A DNA stretch of 64,000 bases from contig NZ_LFXJ01000005.1 of the NCBI RefSeq assembly GCF_001183605.1, positions 1,583,003 through 1,647,002 on the forward strand, given 5' to 3'. This document shows positions 42,556 to 52,114 of this stretch, piece by piece. Position 1 is the stretch's first letter. The number at the start of each line of letters is the position of its first letter. Below the pieces are notes generated by a model. That model searched no databases. It was given only the letters and a program-made list of their open reading frames with translations, and had not been told where the DNA came from. Position numbers and translations under genes: made by a program. The DNA is from Lysinibacillus xylanilyticus. Its GTDB lineage: Bacteria > Bacillota > Bacilli > Bacillales_A > Planococcaceae.

Positions 42556-44382
42556 TTAAGAAGCATCTTCAAACTGACTATTATATAGATCCGCATAGAA
42601 TCCTTTTTCTGCAATCAGTTCTTCATGATTACCACTTTCAATGATGTCTCCGTCTTTCATAACTAAAATCAAATCGGCGTTTTTAATTGTTGAAAGTCTA
42701 TGCGCAATAACAAATGATGTTCTACCCACCATCAATTTATCCATTGCTTTTTGTATAAGCGCTTCAGTACGCGTATCAACGGAACTAGTAGCTTCATCTA
42801 AGATAAGCAATGGAGCTTTTTTAACCATTGCCCTTGCAATCGTAATAAGCTGTTTTTGTCCTACAGATAAACTTGTATTATCATTTAAAACTGTATCATA
42901 ACCTTTTGGTAATGTTTTTATAAAGTGATGCAAACCGACCGCCTTACAAGCTGCTACTACTTCTTCATCGGTTACATGATCCTTGTTATAAATGATGTTT
43001 TCCTTAATGGTACCTTCGAATAGCCAAGTATCTTGCAGCACCATGCAAAATAAGTCGTGAACATTTTTACGAGTAATGGACTTAGTTGATACGTCCTCAA
43101 TCATGATTTCCCCGCTATCTACTTCATAAAAACGCATTAGAAGATTAACAAGCGTTGTTTTCCCTGCCCCAGTAGGCCCAACAATTGCCACTTTTTGACC
43201 GGCTTTAATATGAGCAGAAAAATCTTTAATAATAATTTTCTCTTTCGTATATCCGAACTTAACGTTTTTAAATTCTACATTACCGTTTACATTTTTAGCA
43301 TCTAAAGTGACTTTCTTATCACTTTCATCTTTAAGCTCCTCTTCTTGTAAGAACTCAAATACACGTTCGCTTGCTGCGGCAGTTGACTGCAAGCTTGTAG
43401 CTGCCTGTGCTAACTGAGACAACGGCTGCGTAAATAAGCGGATATACACCATAAATGAAACAATAACACCAAATGTAATAGAACCTTTCACCGCTAGAGC
43501 AGCACCTACTACACAAACAACAACATAACCTAAATTTCCAATAAAAATCATGAGAGGCATCATCATCCCTGACATAAACTGTGCTCGCCAAGCGCTATTA
43601 AATAGACTTTCATTGATTTCATTAAATTCTTGCGTTGCCGCTTTTTCACCGTTATAAACCTTCATGACATTATGTCCTGAATAGATTTCTTCAATATGGC
43701 CATTTATTCTACCAAGGTCTTGCTGCTGGCGTACGAAGTACTTTCTAGATTTGGATATAATAAAGGTCATAAATACAAATCCAATGAAAGTTGCAGCAAT
43801 GGCAGAAAGAGCCATCGTAACATTAATATAGAACATCATAATCAAAGATCCAAAGAACATAACTCCCGCTGACACTAACGAACCAATACTTTGGTTTAGA
43901 GACTGTCCAATCATATCCACATCATTCGTCACACGGCTTAACACATCGCCGTAGGTTGTAGAGTCGAAGTATTTCAATGGTAATCTATCGATTTTGTTCG
44001 AAATATCTGTCCGTAACCTTTTGGAAACTCGCTGCGTAATAGTTGCCATAATAAACGCCTGAATATAATTGAAGATAAAACTCAACCCGTACAAAATAGC
44101 AAGTAACAGACCGATTTTTCCTATTGCAGTAATATCAATCTCACCAGTCATGCCATCCATTATTAAATCGGTAATCTCACTCAGCTTATTGGGTCCAATG
44201 ATCGTGAAAATTGTTCCTACAACTGCCAATACAATTGCAAAGATGATCGCTGGTAAATAAGGTTTACAATAAGCAATCAACTTTCCCATAGGCTTTTTAA
44301 AATTCTTTGGCTTTTCTCCAGGAGCCATCATATGACCTGGACCACCGGGACCTTTTCGAGGCTTATTTTGTGTATTACTCAT
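42556..44382 (-). CDS. ABC exporter subunit (non-canonical signature)
   Basis: A 608-residue half-exporter: six membrane helices (~30-320) and an ATPase domain with Walker A GPTGAGKTT, signature LSVGQ in place of LSGGQ, and Walker B LLILDEATSS with the catalytic Glu intact. The N-terminus is Gly/Pro/Met-rich. It overlaps the preceding exporter gene by 8 bases and forms a heterodimer with it. Substrate unknown, probably drugs or lipids. GGAGGAG before ATG. Confidence 0.93.
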   Translation of the reverse strand: MSNTQNKPRKGPGGPGHMMAPGEKPKNFKKPMGKLIAYCKPYLPAIIFAIVLAVVGTIFTIIGPNKLSEITDLIMDGMTGEIDITAIGKIGLLLAILYGLSFIFNYIQAFIMATITQRVSKRLRTDISNKIDRLPLKYFDSTTYGDVLSRVTNDVDMIGQSLNQSIGSLVSAGVMFFGSLIMMFYINVTMALSAIAATFIGFVFMTFIISKSRKYFVRQQQDLGRINGHIEEIYSGHNVMKVYNGEKAATQEFNEINESLFNSAWRAQFMSGMMMPLMIFIGNLGYVVVCVVGAALAVKGSITFGVIVSFMVYIRLFTQPLSQLAQAATSLQSTAAASERVFEFLQEEELKDESDKKVTLDAKNVNGNVEFKNVKFGYTKEKIIIKDFSAHIKAGQKVAIVGPTGAGKTTLVNLLMRFYEVDSGEIMIEDVSTKSITRKNVHDLFCMVLQDTWLFEGTIKENIIYNKDHVTDEEVVAACKAVGLHHFIKTLPKGYDTVLNDNTSLSVGQKQLITIARAMVKKAPLLILDEATSSVDTRTEALIQKAMDKLMVGRTSFVIAHRLSTIKNADLILVMKDGDIIESGNHEELIAEKGFYADLYNSQFEDAS

Positions 44383-46138
44383 TTTCCAACTCCTCCTTCG
44401 ATAACTGCGAATAGGCGATTTCCTGATAAGTGTTGCAAGTTTTCAATAATTCACTATGTTTCCCCATACCAACAATTTTACCTTCATCAAGAACAATGAT
44501 TTTATCAGCATCTTTAATCGTTCCAATTCGCTGCGCCACAATCAAAGAAGTTGCACCTTTCGTTTCTTTTTTCAAAGTAGAACGAAGTTGACGGTCAGTT
44601 TTATAATCTAGAGCAGAGAAAGAGTCATCAAAAATAAAGATTTCTGGATTTTTATTCACAGCTCTTGCAATAGAAAGACGTTGTTTTTGTCCCCCTGAAA
44701 GATTTGTACCACCTTGTGCAACAGTCGCATCATATTCGCCATCCATTTTCTCCACAAACTCTTGCCCTTGGGCAATTTCTACCGCTTTTTTGATCTCCTC
44801 ATCTGTGGATGAAGTCTGGCCGTTATCACCGTAGGCAACATTAGATTTTACCGTACCTGAAAATAATACGGCTTTCTGAGAAACGTAGCCAAGCTTATTA
44901 TAAAGAGCTTCTTGTGCATATTCTTTCACATTTATGCCGTCGACTAATACCTCTCCCTCAGTCACATCGTAAAATCTTGGGATTAAATTAATTAGCGTAC
45001 TCTTACCACTACCCGTAGAACCGATAAAAGCAACAGTTTCGCCTTTATGTGCTGTAAAGCTAATATCCTTTAAAACATAGTCTTCTGCATCAGGATATTT
45101 AAAACTAACATTACGCAGTTCGATTTCACCTTCGATTCCCTTAGGCGACGATTTTATTTCTCCATCAATAATTGTCTGAGGTGTATTTAGTACTTCATTA
45201 ATACGTGCTGCAGATACTGCTGCTCTCGGTAGCAAAATGAATGTCATTGATAATAGCATAAATGCCATAACTACCTGCATTGCATAAGATGAAAATACGA
45301 CCATATCACTAAACTTACCAATTCTATCCATACTGGCTGCATTATTAATTACATGCGCTCCAATCCAATAGATTGAAAGAGTTAAACCTGACATAATCAG
45401 ACCCATCCCTGGCTGCATAAGGGCCATAAGGCGGTTCACAAAAAGATTTGTATCAGTTAAATTGTTATTTACTTTTTCAAATTTTTCTTCCTGATACCCT
45501 TGTGCGTTATAAGCATGAACAACACGAATACCAGTTAAACCTTCTCTTGTTACTCGGTTAAGATTATCTGTCAGTTTTTGAACAACTTTAAATTTCGGTA
45601 GCACAAAGATGATTAGGTTACCTATCAAAATAAGTAAGACAATGACAGCTACTCCTGTTGCCGCTGACCACTCCCAACTTTTCCCCATGATCTTCAAAAT
45701 AGCCCATGTTGCAAGGATAGGAGCCTTGATCATAACTTGAAGACCCATTGCAACAGTTTGCTGTATTTGCGTTATATCATTAGTAGAACGAGTAATTAGG
45801 CTTGCGATTGAAAAACCATTAATCTCCTCCATAGAGAAAGATAGAGTTTTGTTAAATACTCCTTTTCGCAATTCCTTTGAAAGAGACGTTGCTACCCTTG
45901 CTGCAAAATAGCCCACAATGATTGCCAAAATCATACTGCCAAGGGCACATAAAAGCATCTTCCCTCCAGCTGTCCATATCTCGCTCGTTTTACTGCCCTC
46001 TGTTTGTACAAGGGTCGTAATTTTAGCCATATAATCCGGCAACTTCAAATCCAGCCAAACTTGCCCTACAATGAACACAATACTGACTACGATAAGCGTC
46101 CATTCTTTTGGTTTTAAGTATTTAAATATTTTCAACAT
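44375..46138 (-). CDS. ABC exporter subunit (degenerate Walker B)
   Basis: A 587-residue half-exporter with six helices and Walker A GSTGSGKST, canonical LSGGQ, but Walker B ending FIFDDS, where Asp replaces the catalytic Glu. With the partner's LSVGQ this makes one degenerate and one full ATP site, as in heterodimeric multidrug exporters such as BmrCD. ATG at 46138 has GGAGG at 9 bases; ATG at 46156 overlaps it. The MarR gene precedes it. Confidence 0.93.
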   Translation of the reverse strand: MLKIFKYLKPKEWTLIVVSIVFIVGQVWLDLKLPDYMAKITTLVQTEGSKTSEIWTAGGKMLLCALGSMILAIIVGYFAARVATSLSKELRKGVFNKTLSFSMEEINGFSIASLITRSTNDITQIQQTVAMGLQVMIKAPILATWAILKIMGKSWEWSAATGVAVIVLLILIGNLIIFVLPKFKVVQKLTDNLNRVTREGLTGIRVVHAYNAQGYQEEKFEKVNNNLTDTNLFVNRLMALMQPGMGLIMSGLTLSIYWIGAHVINNAASMDRIGKFSDMVVFSSYAMQVVMAFMLLSMTFILLPRAAVSAARINEVLNTPQTIIDGEIKSSPKGIEGEIELRNVSFKYPDAEDYVLKDISFTAHKGETVAFIGSTGSGKSTLINLIPRFYDVTEGEVLVDGINVKEYAQEALYNKLGYVSQKAVLFSGTVKSNVAYGDNGQTSSTDEEIKKAVEIAQGQEFVEKMDGEYDATVAQGGTNLSGGQKQRLSIARAVNKNPEIFIFDDSFSALDYKTDRQLRSTLKKETKGATSLIVAQRIGTIKDADKIIVLDEGKIVGMGKHSELLKTCNTYQEIAYSQLSKEELENE

Positions 46139-46157
46139 GTTTGCAGTCCTCCTCATT

Positions 46158-46175
46158 TAGTTAGCATGCTAACTA
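46158..46175. promoter_or_regulatory. 18-bp perfect palindrome before the exporter genes
   Basis: TAGTTAGCATGCTAACTA is self-complementary and lies between the MarR gene stop (46210) and the exporter start (46138). It shares GTTAG/CTAAC half-sites with the sequence upstream of the MarR gene, so it is a probable MarR operator. Confidence 0.7.
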
Positions 46176-46209
46176 TTTATTAACAAAAAAATTCCAAATA
46201 GCATCTTCT

Positions 46210-46653
46210 TCAAGATTCAATATTCTCTTTCATAGCATCCATCACTTCAAAAAAAACTTCAAGTTTCTCTTCCGGAATACCTGTTAATAATTTTTGTTCA
46301 AGCTTTGCTCTACGAGTCATAATACTGTCGTGTATTTTCAGCGCATCTTCGGTTAAGACAATTTTTTTGAGTCTTGTATCGTATGGAACAGTTTGCCTTG
46401 TGATTAACCCATTATTTTCCATAGATTTCAGTATTCTAGATGCTGTTGATTTACGAATAGAAAATTCTCGTTCAAAATCTTTTTGAAACACATCTTTATC
46501 TTGGTTTTTGTAAAGATAACTAATCGTCCAACCGTGCATTGCAGTAAGGTTATCTCTTTCCGTTAGCGTAGTCCATGTGGTTTGATCCAATTGTCTTCTC
46601 ATTAAAAGCGACAATGTACGCAACTCTAACCCAACTGATCTCCTTTTGCTCAA
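46210..46653 (-). CDS. MarR-family transcriptional regulator
   Basis: The 147-residue protein has the MarR winged helix (DFEREFSIRKSTASRILKSM, GLITRQTVPYDTRLKKI) and long N- and C-terminal dimerisation helices. TTG start behind GGAGG. It precedes the ABC exporter pair on the same strand, separated by a palindrome, and likely represses both itself and the exporter until a drug binds (inference from arrangement). Confidence 0.92.
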   Translation of the reverse strand: MSKRRSVGLELRTLSLLMRRQLDQTTWTTLTERDNLTAMHGWTISYLYKNQDKDVFQKDFEREFSIRKSTASRILKSMENNGLITRQTVPYDTRLKKIVLTEDALKIHDSIMTRRAKLEQKLLTGIPEEKLEVFFEVMDAMKENIES

Positions 46654-46675
46654 TCTTCTACCTCCAATCCAAAAT

Positions 46676-46707
46676 GTTAGCCTACTAACTTTAGTATTTA
46701 AATACTA
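46676..46707. promoter_or_regulatory. Operator-like palindromes upstream of the MarR gene
   Basis: GTTAGCCTACTAAC (46676-46689) shares half-sites with the palindrome at 46158. Next to it TAGTATTTAAATACTA (46692-46707) is a perfect 16-base palindrome. Both lie just 5' of the MarR ribosome site. Confidence 0.65.
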
Positions 46708-46845
46708 TTATATTGTCCCAAGTGGAGCAAGGCGTACTTAACAATTTATTCGTAAGATGCTTATGCCACTAGGTGAAAGATGGATCATGTTCAGATTTAT
46801 CTTCGTATTCAGTTTGCCATATTAACTGCAAAAAATTCAACAAAA

Positions 46846-46888
46846 AAGCAAAACCACTTTTTAGTTATATAAATAAGTGGTTTTGCTT
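46846..46888. terminator. Hairpin terminator in the gap before the peroxiredoxin
   Basis: AAGCAAAACCACTT pairs with AAGTGGTTTTGCTT. It lies in the 700-base gene-free stretch 46654-47351, which also holds the MarR palindromes and the tnsA fossil. Confidence 0.65.
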
Positions 46889-47059
46889 CCAAATTCAAGA
46901 AACTGTACACGGTGCAAAAAAACCGAAATTTCTTGTTGCTTTGAAATAAAGTATGCCTTTACTTGTCAAAATACAATGCACATTTTCGCTATTCTAAGCC
47001 TGAGTACGTGAATATATTACAGCTTTGTATTAGGAAGAAACAATTGTTTTTACTGTTAG

Positions 47060-47282
47060 TTAGGCATTAAACACACTACTGATCCTAAAACTGGTGAGCC
47101 GATCGTGATGACAAAGGAATCTTTAATTAACCGTTGATAAAGAACAAGGATTGTTTGAGGTAGCCCACAAAATCAAATAAAGGACAAATTACTAAAAGGA
47201 ACATGTACTCGAAAAATTTGAGATCGAACGAGAATATTGGCAACAGAAGGGTATCAATTTTTTATTTTACATATCTAAATAA
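47060..47282 (+). pseudogene. Decayed TnsA-type transposon endonuclease fragment
   Basis: Reading across one frameshift and two stops gives LGIKHTTDPKTGEPIVMTKE ... VLEKFEIEREYWQQKGINF, which follows the TnsA family (the DPKT-EPIVMTTDF region and the EKLEIERRYW-EKGI region of the Tn7 heteromeric transposase). No N-terminus, no start and no tnsB were found nearby. It is a relic of a Tn7-like element next to the peroxiredoxin gene. Confidence 0.7.
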
Positions 47283-47351
47283 AAATAAGAAATAATATAA
47301 AGGAGTTCCAAAACCGTACCAGTGCTCAATATTCAATTTAGGAGGATAAGT

Positions 47352-47864
47352 ATGTCCACATTTAATTTAGGTGACAAAGTACCCGATTTTACTCTTCCAG
47401 CAGTTAATGGAGAAGAATTCTCTTTTGTATCACATCAAAACCAACATAAAAGTTGGCATCTCATTATCTTTTTCAGAGGATCATGGTGCCCTGTTTGTCT
47501 TCATGACTTAAAAGAGCTTGAAGAAAACAAAAGTTATTTTAAAGACAAGAATGTACATCTAATTACAATCTCAACGGATCAATTGGAAAATTTAAAGAAA
47601 ATGGTTGATGAGCACAATCTTACCTTTACTGTCTTAGCAGATGAAGAGTTAAAAACATTAAAAGCATATGATGTGTTTTATCACGGAGAAGAAGCACCCT
47701 ATGAGGATCATGGTACGCATGGAGAGCCAGCTTATTTCCTAGTTGATGAAAATGGACAACTACTATATCAACAAAAACAAACAAGTCCATTTGGACGCCC
47801 ATCATCTACTGAACTTCGCAAGATTGTCCAATATATTGGAAAGAATTTAAAGACAAATCAATAA
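47352..47864 (+). CDS. Peroxiredoxin (AhpC/TSA, BCP-like)
   Basis: The 170-residue protein has the thioredoxin-fold peroxiredoxin motif FFRGSWCPVCLHDLKELEEN (peroxidatic Cys first, a CxxC pair) and FGRPSSTELRKI near its end. It reduces hydrogen or organic peroxides using thiols. ATG at 47352 is set by AGGAGG; the frame to 47322 is not used. It is monocistronic. Confidence 0.9.
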   Translation: MSTFNLGDKVPDFTLPAVNGEEFSFVSHQNQHKSWHLIIFFRGSWCPVCLHDLKELEENKSYFKDKNVHLITISTDQLENLKKMVDEHNLTFTVLADEELKTLKAYDVFYHGEEAPYEDHGTHGEPAYFLVDENGQLLYQQKQTSPFGRPSSTELRKIVQYIGKNLKTNQ

Positions 47865-48030
47865 ATAAAAATATTTGATTGTGCGCAATTGTAGAGCAAC
47901 ATAAGTAGAAAATGATTAATCTCGAATGGATTTTTTTATTATTGTAAAAATTTGAATTCAAGTTGTATTTTTGATCAAACTTTATTTGCTATTATACGAT
48001 TGACCTAAAATCTTAAAATGCGTAAAAATA

Positions 48031-48077
48031 AAAGGTAATCCCATCTTAGACATGACTAAGATGAGATTACCTTTTTT
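48031..48077. terminator. Strong bidirectional terminator
   Basis: AAAGGTAATCCCATCTTAG pairs with CTAAGATGAGATTACCTTT (one mismatch), with A-run and T-run outside. It ends both the peroxiredoxin gene (+) and the cobalamin operon (-). The rest of 47865-48318 holds nothing recognisable. Confidence 0.85.
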
Positions 48078-48318
48078 CTGTATGTGGAATCAATTTCGTC
48101 AGTTATAACGTGAATAGTGTAGGCAAAAAACAAATCTATTTCCATTCGTAGCTACTAACGTGAATTCGAATTTCGTAAGTTATTAATTAGATTATATTTT
48201 CATGTTTAATTCTCTATTGGGATTATAGTAATATGTAACCATTAATCAGCTTCACTAACCATCCACGTTCCAAATTCATTTAAAAACGATCACAATAGCT
48301 TTGCATCTATTATGGGTT

Positions 48319-49038
48319 TTATGGCATATTCAAAAGCTTATTTCGTGTCATTCGATTACCTGGATGATTTTTTATCGTTTGCCAATAGTCTGCTGCTTTT
48401 GTTCTCTTGTAAAACTTATAAAAAGGTTCTTTTTGGTGAGCAAGTTCTTTATAGATCCTAATTATTTCCTGCAAAAGATTTTCGATATCCTGAACAGGCA
48501 CTTTCTTCACAAATAGCTCCCCTGCCTGTGCATTTTTCCCCATCGGAACAGCCCCTAAATACACATCAAAGCTATCTTTCTGATATACAAGCCCCATATC
48601 ATCATAAACGGCATTATAGCAAGCTGATGCACAGCCATTCATATTAATGCGAATCCTGCTTGGTACTTCCAAGCCTTCAAGCTGCTGATACAGCTCCTCT
48701 GTAATCTGAGCTGCCTCCATTTTATCGCCATCACAAAAATCACAAGCCTTCATAGCTACAATCTGACCTTGCTTTGCAATATATAAGCCCGCCTTTTCCA
48801 ACTTCCTTTTGGCCGTCGTTAATTCTATCGTCGGTACGGATAGTAGCATACTGTAGGACGCAGAGTATTTAATAGCGCCACTCACTCCGACTACCTCCGC
48901 AATTGTTTGAAATTGTGCTGGTGTATAATGTTTATTGATAATGCCAGGACTCACAGCAAGACGTGTATATTCACCTTCTTTGTTTAACTTAGCAAATGTT
49001 TTTTCAGGAATGTTATGGCTGAAAGCATTTATAGTCAT
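48319..49038 (-). CDS. Siroheme/iron-sulfur nitrite-sulfite-reductase-like protein
   Basis: The 239-residue protein has a ferredoxin-like half and the cysteines of the nitrite/sulfite reductase family: CDFC and NGCASAC, which in that family bind a 4Fe-4S cluster and siroheme. It is far shorter than true reductases (~500-800 residues). As the last gene of a cobalamin-riboswitch operon it may act on corrinoids, as CobG-type enzymes of this superfamily do (inference). AGGAGGAGGG before ATG. A hairpin separates it from the upstream gene. Confidence 0.75.
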   Translation of the reverse strand: MTINAFSHNIPEKTFAKLNKEGEYTRLAVSPGIINKHYTPAQFQTIAEVVGVSGAIKYSASYSMLLSVPTIELTTAKRKLEKAGLYIAKQGQIVAMKACDFCDGDKMEAAQITEELYQQLEGLEVPSRIRINMNGCASACYNAVYDDMGLVYQKDSFDVYLGAVPMGKNAQAGELFVKKVPVQDIENLLQEIIRIYKELAHQKEPFYKFYKRTKAADYWQTIKNHPGNRMTRNKLLNMP

Positions 49039-49056
49039 TTTTACCCTCCTCCTATG

Positions 49057-49082
49057 AAAAAAGCTAGCACATGGCTAGCTCC
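49057..49082 (-). terminator. Internal terminator or attenuator of the cobalamin operon
   Basis: On the minus strand GAGCTAGC and GCTAGCT pair around CATGT and run into TTTTTT. It lies between the binding-protein gene and the reductase-like gene, so the last gene may be made in smaller amounts. Confidence 0.75.
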
Positions 49083-49088
49083 GCTTCT

Positions 49089-50087
49089 TTAATGAAAGTT
49101 ATCTGGATAAAATCCTTGTGCCAAAATTCGAATTGCATCAGCCGCACGAACACCTTCAGACGCTGCTGATAGTGGTAAAATAACGAAACGTCTTTTTAAT
49201 ACCGCTTCCGTTTCTTTTAGTGCTGGATCATTTTTTAGGAACCTAATTTTTTCAACATCAGTAGTTGAACCATAGTTAATTATAACGATAACTTCAGGGT
49301 TGCGCTCAACTACATCTTCTTTTGAAACGGTTGCCCAGCCAGACTCAACATCACCGAAAATATTTTTTCCACCTGCTATTGTCACAAGTTCATTCATAAA
49401 GTTTTGTCCAGCAGTGAAAACTTCTTTCTCACCACTATCAAATACAAGAACACGTAAATTACCCTCCTCTTGCGGAAGTTTCGTACGAATGTCCTCTACA
49501 TCTTTTGTCATTTGCTCAATTAACTTTTCTCCACGCTCTTCCACGTGGAATATTTTAGCAATGTTACGGATATCGCCGAAAATATCCTCTAACTTAGGAT
49601 TATTAATGCTTGAAGATGTATGTAAATAAGTGTGGATGCCAAGTGCTTCTAGTTCTTCTGGTGTTCCGACACCCTTCTCACTAAACCCGCTTTTCCAGCC
49701 TGCATATAAAAAATCTGCTCCTGCATCAATTACTTGTTCCTTTGTTGGATATTGCTCAGCTAATACCGGAACTTTTTCATACGCTGCCTGTAACGGTGGA
49801 TAAATTGCATCATCTAAATATGCTGTTCCGACCATTGAATCCTCTAAGCCTAACGCTAGCATAATCTCTGTCACATGCTGATTTAAGCTAATTGCTTTTT
49901 TAGGTGCTTCCGCATAGACTTGTGTCGTATCGTTATTGTCAATCGTTACTTCCGTCGCTCCTGCTTTTGCTGGCTCGACTTGTTCAGTTTGCGATGCTGA
50001 ATTCTGTTTTTCATCGCTACCACAAGCCGCTAAAACACTTAGCATTGCGATTGCAAGAACAAGCCATACGCATTTTAATATCTTCAT
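49089..50087 (-). CDS. btuF: Cobalamin/corrinoid ABC-transporter binding lipoprotein
   Basis: The 332-residue protein has a lipoprotein signal (lipobox LAAC) and the two-lobed periplasmic-binding fold of the FecB/BtuF class (RAVSL-like KAISLNQHVTEIMLALGLED, DAGADFLYAGWKSGF, NPEVIVIINYGS). It should deliver its ligand to the permease encoded upstream. The cobalamin riboswitch before the operon points to vitamin B12 or a related corrinoid; the fold alone would also fit an iron-siderophore binder. Confidence 0.87.
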   Translation of the reverse strand: MKILKCVWLVLAIAMLSVLAACGSDEKQNSASQTEQVEPAKAGATEVTIDNNDTTQVYAEAPKKAISLNQHVTEIMLALGLEDSMVGTAYLDDAIYPPLQAAYEKVPVLAEQYPTKEQVIDAGADFLYAGWKSGFSEKGVGTPEELEALGIHTYLHTSSSINNPKLEDIFGDIRNIAKIFHVEERGEKLIEQMTKDVEDIRTKLPQEEGNLRVLVFDSGEKEVFTAGQNFMNELVTIAGGKNIFGDVESGWATVSKEDVVERNPEVIVIINYGSTTDVEKIRFLKNDPALKETEAVLKRRFVILPLSAASEGVRAADAIRILAQGFYPDNFH

Positions 50088-50148
50088 GTCTACTTCTCCT
50101 TTTTTTGTAAAAAAATATATAGAAAGAAATCTATGACTTCTTAACTAA

Positions 50149-50922
50149 CTATAAAAATTGCTCAGATATATAAAAAATCTGCGGCTTTTTCGTGACAGGA
50201 TGTACACTAACTTCAGCATGTACACCAAACACCTTTTGTAGCAATGTTGGTGTTAATACATCAAACGGAGTTCCATACGCCGCAATTTCTCCGTCCTTTA
50301 AAACATATATTTTATCGCAATAAGTTGCCGCAATATTTAAATCATGCAAGGCCGTAATGACTGTGATCGGCAAACTCTGAATTAAATCCATGAGTTGGAG
50401 TTGATGCTGAATATCTAAATGATTCGTTGGCTCATCTAATACCATGACCTTAGCCTGTTGCGCTAATGCCCTTGCAACAATGACTCGTTTTTTCTCACCA
50501 CCCGATAATGAACTAAAAGTACGTTCACTTAAATGCAGTACGCCTGCTTGCTTCATCGATTCCTCGACAATAATTAGGTCTTCTTTTGTATCCACTTCCA
50601 TAAGCCTTTTATGCGGTGTACGTCCCATTGCAACAAGATCCTTAACAGTGAACTCAAATAGCACTGGTGTTTCCTGCCCTACGACGGCTAGTTGCTTTGC
50701 TATCACCTTAGAAGATTGCTTATAAATATTTTCATTAAATAAAAATACTTCTCCCTCTTGAGGTTGTAGTATACGGTACATATTTTTTAATAGGGTCGAT
50801 TTCCCACTGCCATTAGGGCCAATTATGCCCACAAACTCACGTTCTTGAATATGTATAGAAACATTGTTTAATATTTTCACCTGCTGCACGGCAAAAGTAA
50901 GGTTTTTTGCTACGTATACCAT
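50149..50922 (-). CDS. btuD: Cobalamin/corrinoid ABC-transporter ATPase
   Basis: The 257-residue protein is an iron/B12-type ABC ATPase: Walker A GPNGSGKST, signature LSGGEKKR, Walker B MVLDEPTNH, and a D-loop/H-loop (TALHDLNIA). It powers the permease whose gene adjoins it without a gap. GGGGAGGAG precedes ATG within the upstream gene's end. Confidence 0.9.
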   Translation of the reverse strand: MVYVAKNLTFAVQQVKILNNVSIHIQEREFVGIIGPNGSGKSTLLKNMYRILQPQEGEVFLFNENIYKQSSKVIAKQLAVVGQETPVLFEFTVKDLVAMGRTPHKRLMEVDTKEDLIIVEESMKQAGVLHLSERTFSSLSGGEKKRVIVARALAQQAKVMVLDEPTNHLDIQHQLQLMDLIQSLPITVITALHDLNIAATYCDKIYVLKDGEIAAYGTPFDVLTPTLLQKVFGVHAEVSVHPVTKKPQIFYISEQFL

Positions 50923-51981
50923 CTAATTCTCCTCCCCGAAAGAATACATTTGCTTACGCAACATCCATATAAAGAATGGGCATCCGCATAAAGCAGTAAT
51001 AATTCCAATCGGCATCTCCTCAGGTGCAATCACTATGCGCGCAACTGCATCAGCCCATATTAAAAATATCGCACCAATTAATGCACTGACTGGCAGTACA
51101 AACTTATAATTTGAGCCGACAATCATGCGGACGATATGTGGAATAATTAGGCCTATAAAGCCAATTGCACCACTTACAGCAACAAGGACACCTGTTAATA
51201 GGGAAATTAATAAAATTAGTAGCAATCGAAATTTCTCTATATTAACCCCCAGCGTAACAGCAGATTCTTCACCTAGTAAAAGTAAATTCAAATGGCGTGC
51301 ATGGAGACGTAAAATTGTGTAGACGACCGTTAAAACTACGAACGGAATCATTATATTCACCCATTTCGCTCCAGCTAGACTTCCCATCATCCAATATATC
51401 ACTGCCTTTATGCCACCCTCTTCCTTCGTCATCATCAGCATAAAATTCGTCATTGCTGACAAAACTAGTGACACGGCAATTCCGGCTAATAATAATCGAA
51501 CAACTGAAATTCGCCCCTCAACTCGTGCTAAGAAAAACACGATTAGTACTGCAATAGTCGCACCTAGAAAAGCAGCAAATGATAGCGCATACATACCTAA
51601 AAATGAAAAAGTACCAAGTAAAATAACAGATGTAGCCCCGACAGATGCACCGGAAGATACTCCCAAAATATAGGGGTCCGCGATTGAATTGCGAACTAAA
51701 GCTTGTATAGCAGCTCCCGAAATTGCAAGACCCGCTCCGACTAGTATGGCAAGTACTACGCGGGGAGTACGAATTTGCCATATGATGATTTCCTGCGAAC
51801 GACTCCAATCTGATGTAATGCCAAGTGGATTGAACGGGATATGCGATAAAATAATGCGCCATACAATAGTAGGTGTAATAGACACAGAGCCTACCATTAT
51901 CGCTAACGTCAAGGATATTAGAACGACACCAGTCAATACTAACAAGAGTAGGTTGATTTTTCTTGTTGTTGGATTCTTCAA
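50923..51981 (-). CDS. btuC: Cobalamin/corrinoid ABC-transporter permease (FecCD family)
   Basis: A ~352-residue FecCD-type permease with about ten membrane helices (RTPRVVLAILVGAGLAISGA, SSGASVGATSVILLG, GFIGLIIPHIVRMIVG). TTG at 51981 is chosen because AGGAG lies 6 bases upstream; the TTG at 52011 falls inside the leader terminator's T-run. It is the first gene after the cobalamin riboswitch, so the operon should be switched off when B12 is plentiful. Confidence 0.9.
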   Translation of the reverse strand: MKNPTTRKINLLLLVLTGVVLISLTLAIMVGSVSITPTIVWRIILSHIPFNPLGITSDWSRSQEIIIWQIRTPRVVLAILVGAGLAISGAAIQALVRNSIADPYILGVSSGASVGATSVILLGTFSFLGMYALSFAAFLGATIAVLIVFFLARVEGRISVVRLLLAGIAVSLVLSAMTNFMLMMTKEEGGIKAVIYWMMGSLAGAKWVNIMIPFVVLTVVYTILRLHARHLNLLLLGEESAVTLGVNIEKFRLLLILLISLLTGVLVAVSGAIGFIGLIIPHIVRMIVGSNYKFVLPVSALIGAIFLIWADAVARIVIAPEEMPIGIITALCGCPFFIWMLRKQMYSFGEEN

Positions 51982-52009
51982 AACGCTCTCCTCTCTTAAA
52001 GCAAAGGGC

Positions 52010-52038
52010 AAAAAAAAAATCCCCTTGTTTACAAGAGG
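52010..52038 (-). terminator. Riboswitch expression-platform terminator
   Basis: On the minus strand CCTCTTG pairs with CAAGGGG around TAAA, followed by ten Ts. It lies between the riboswitch and the permease start, giving transcriptional control by premature termination. Confidence 0.85.
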
Positions 52039-52114
52039 ATGTCATAGTTAAATAAAGGGCGTCTCTTCCCAGTCACTACAACCATCCTCGTGGTTCAATG
52101 TAAGTTTGTACTTA

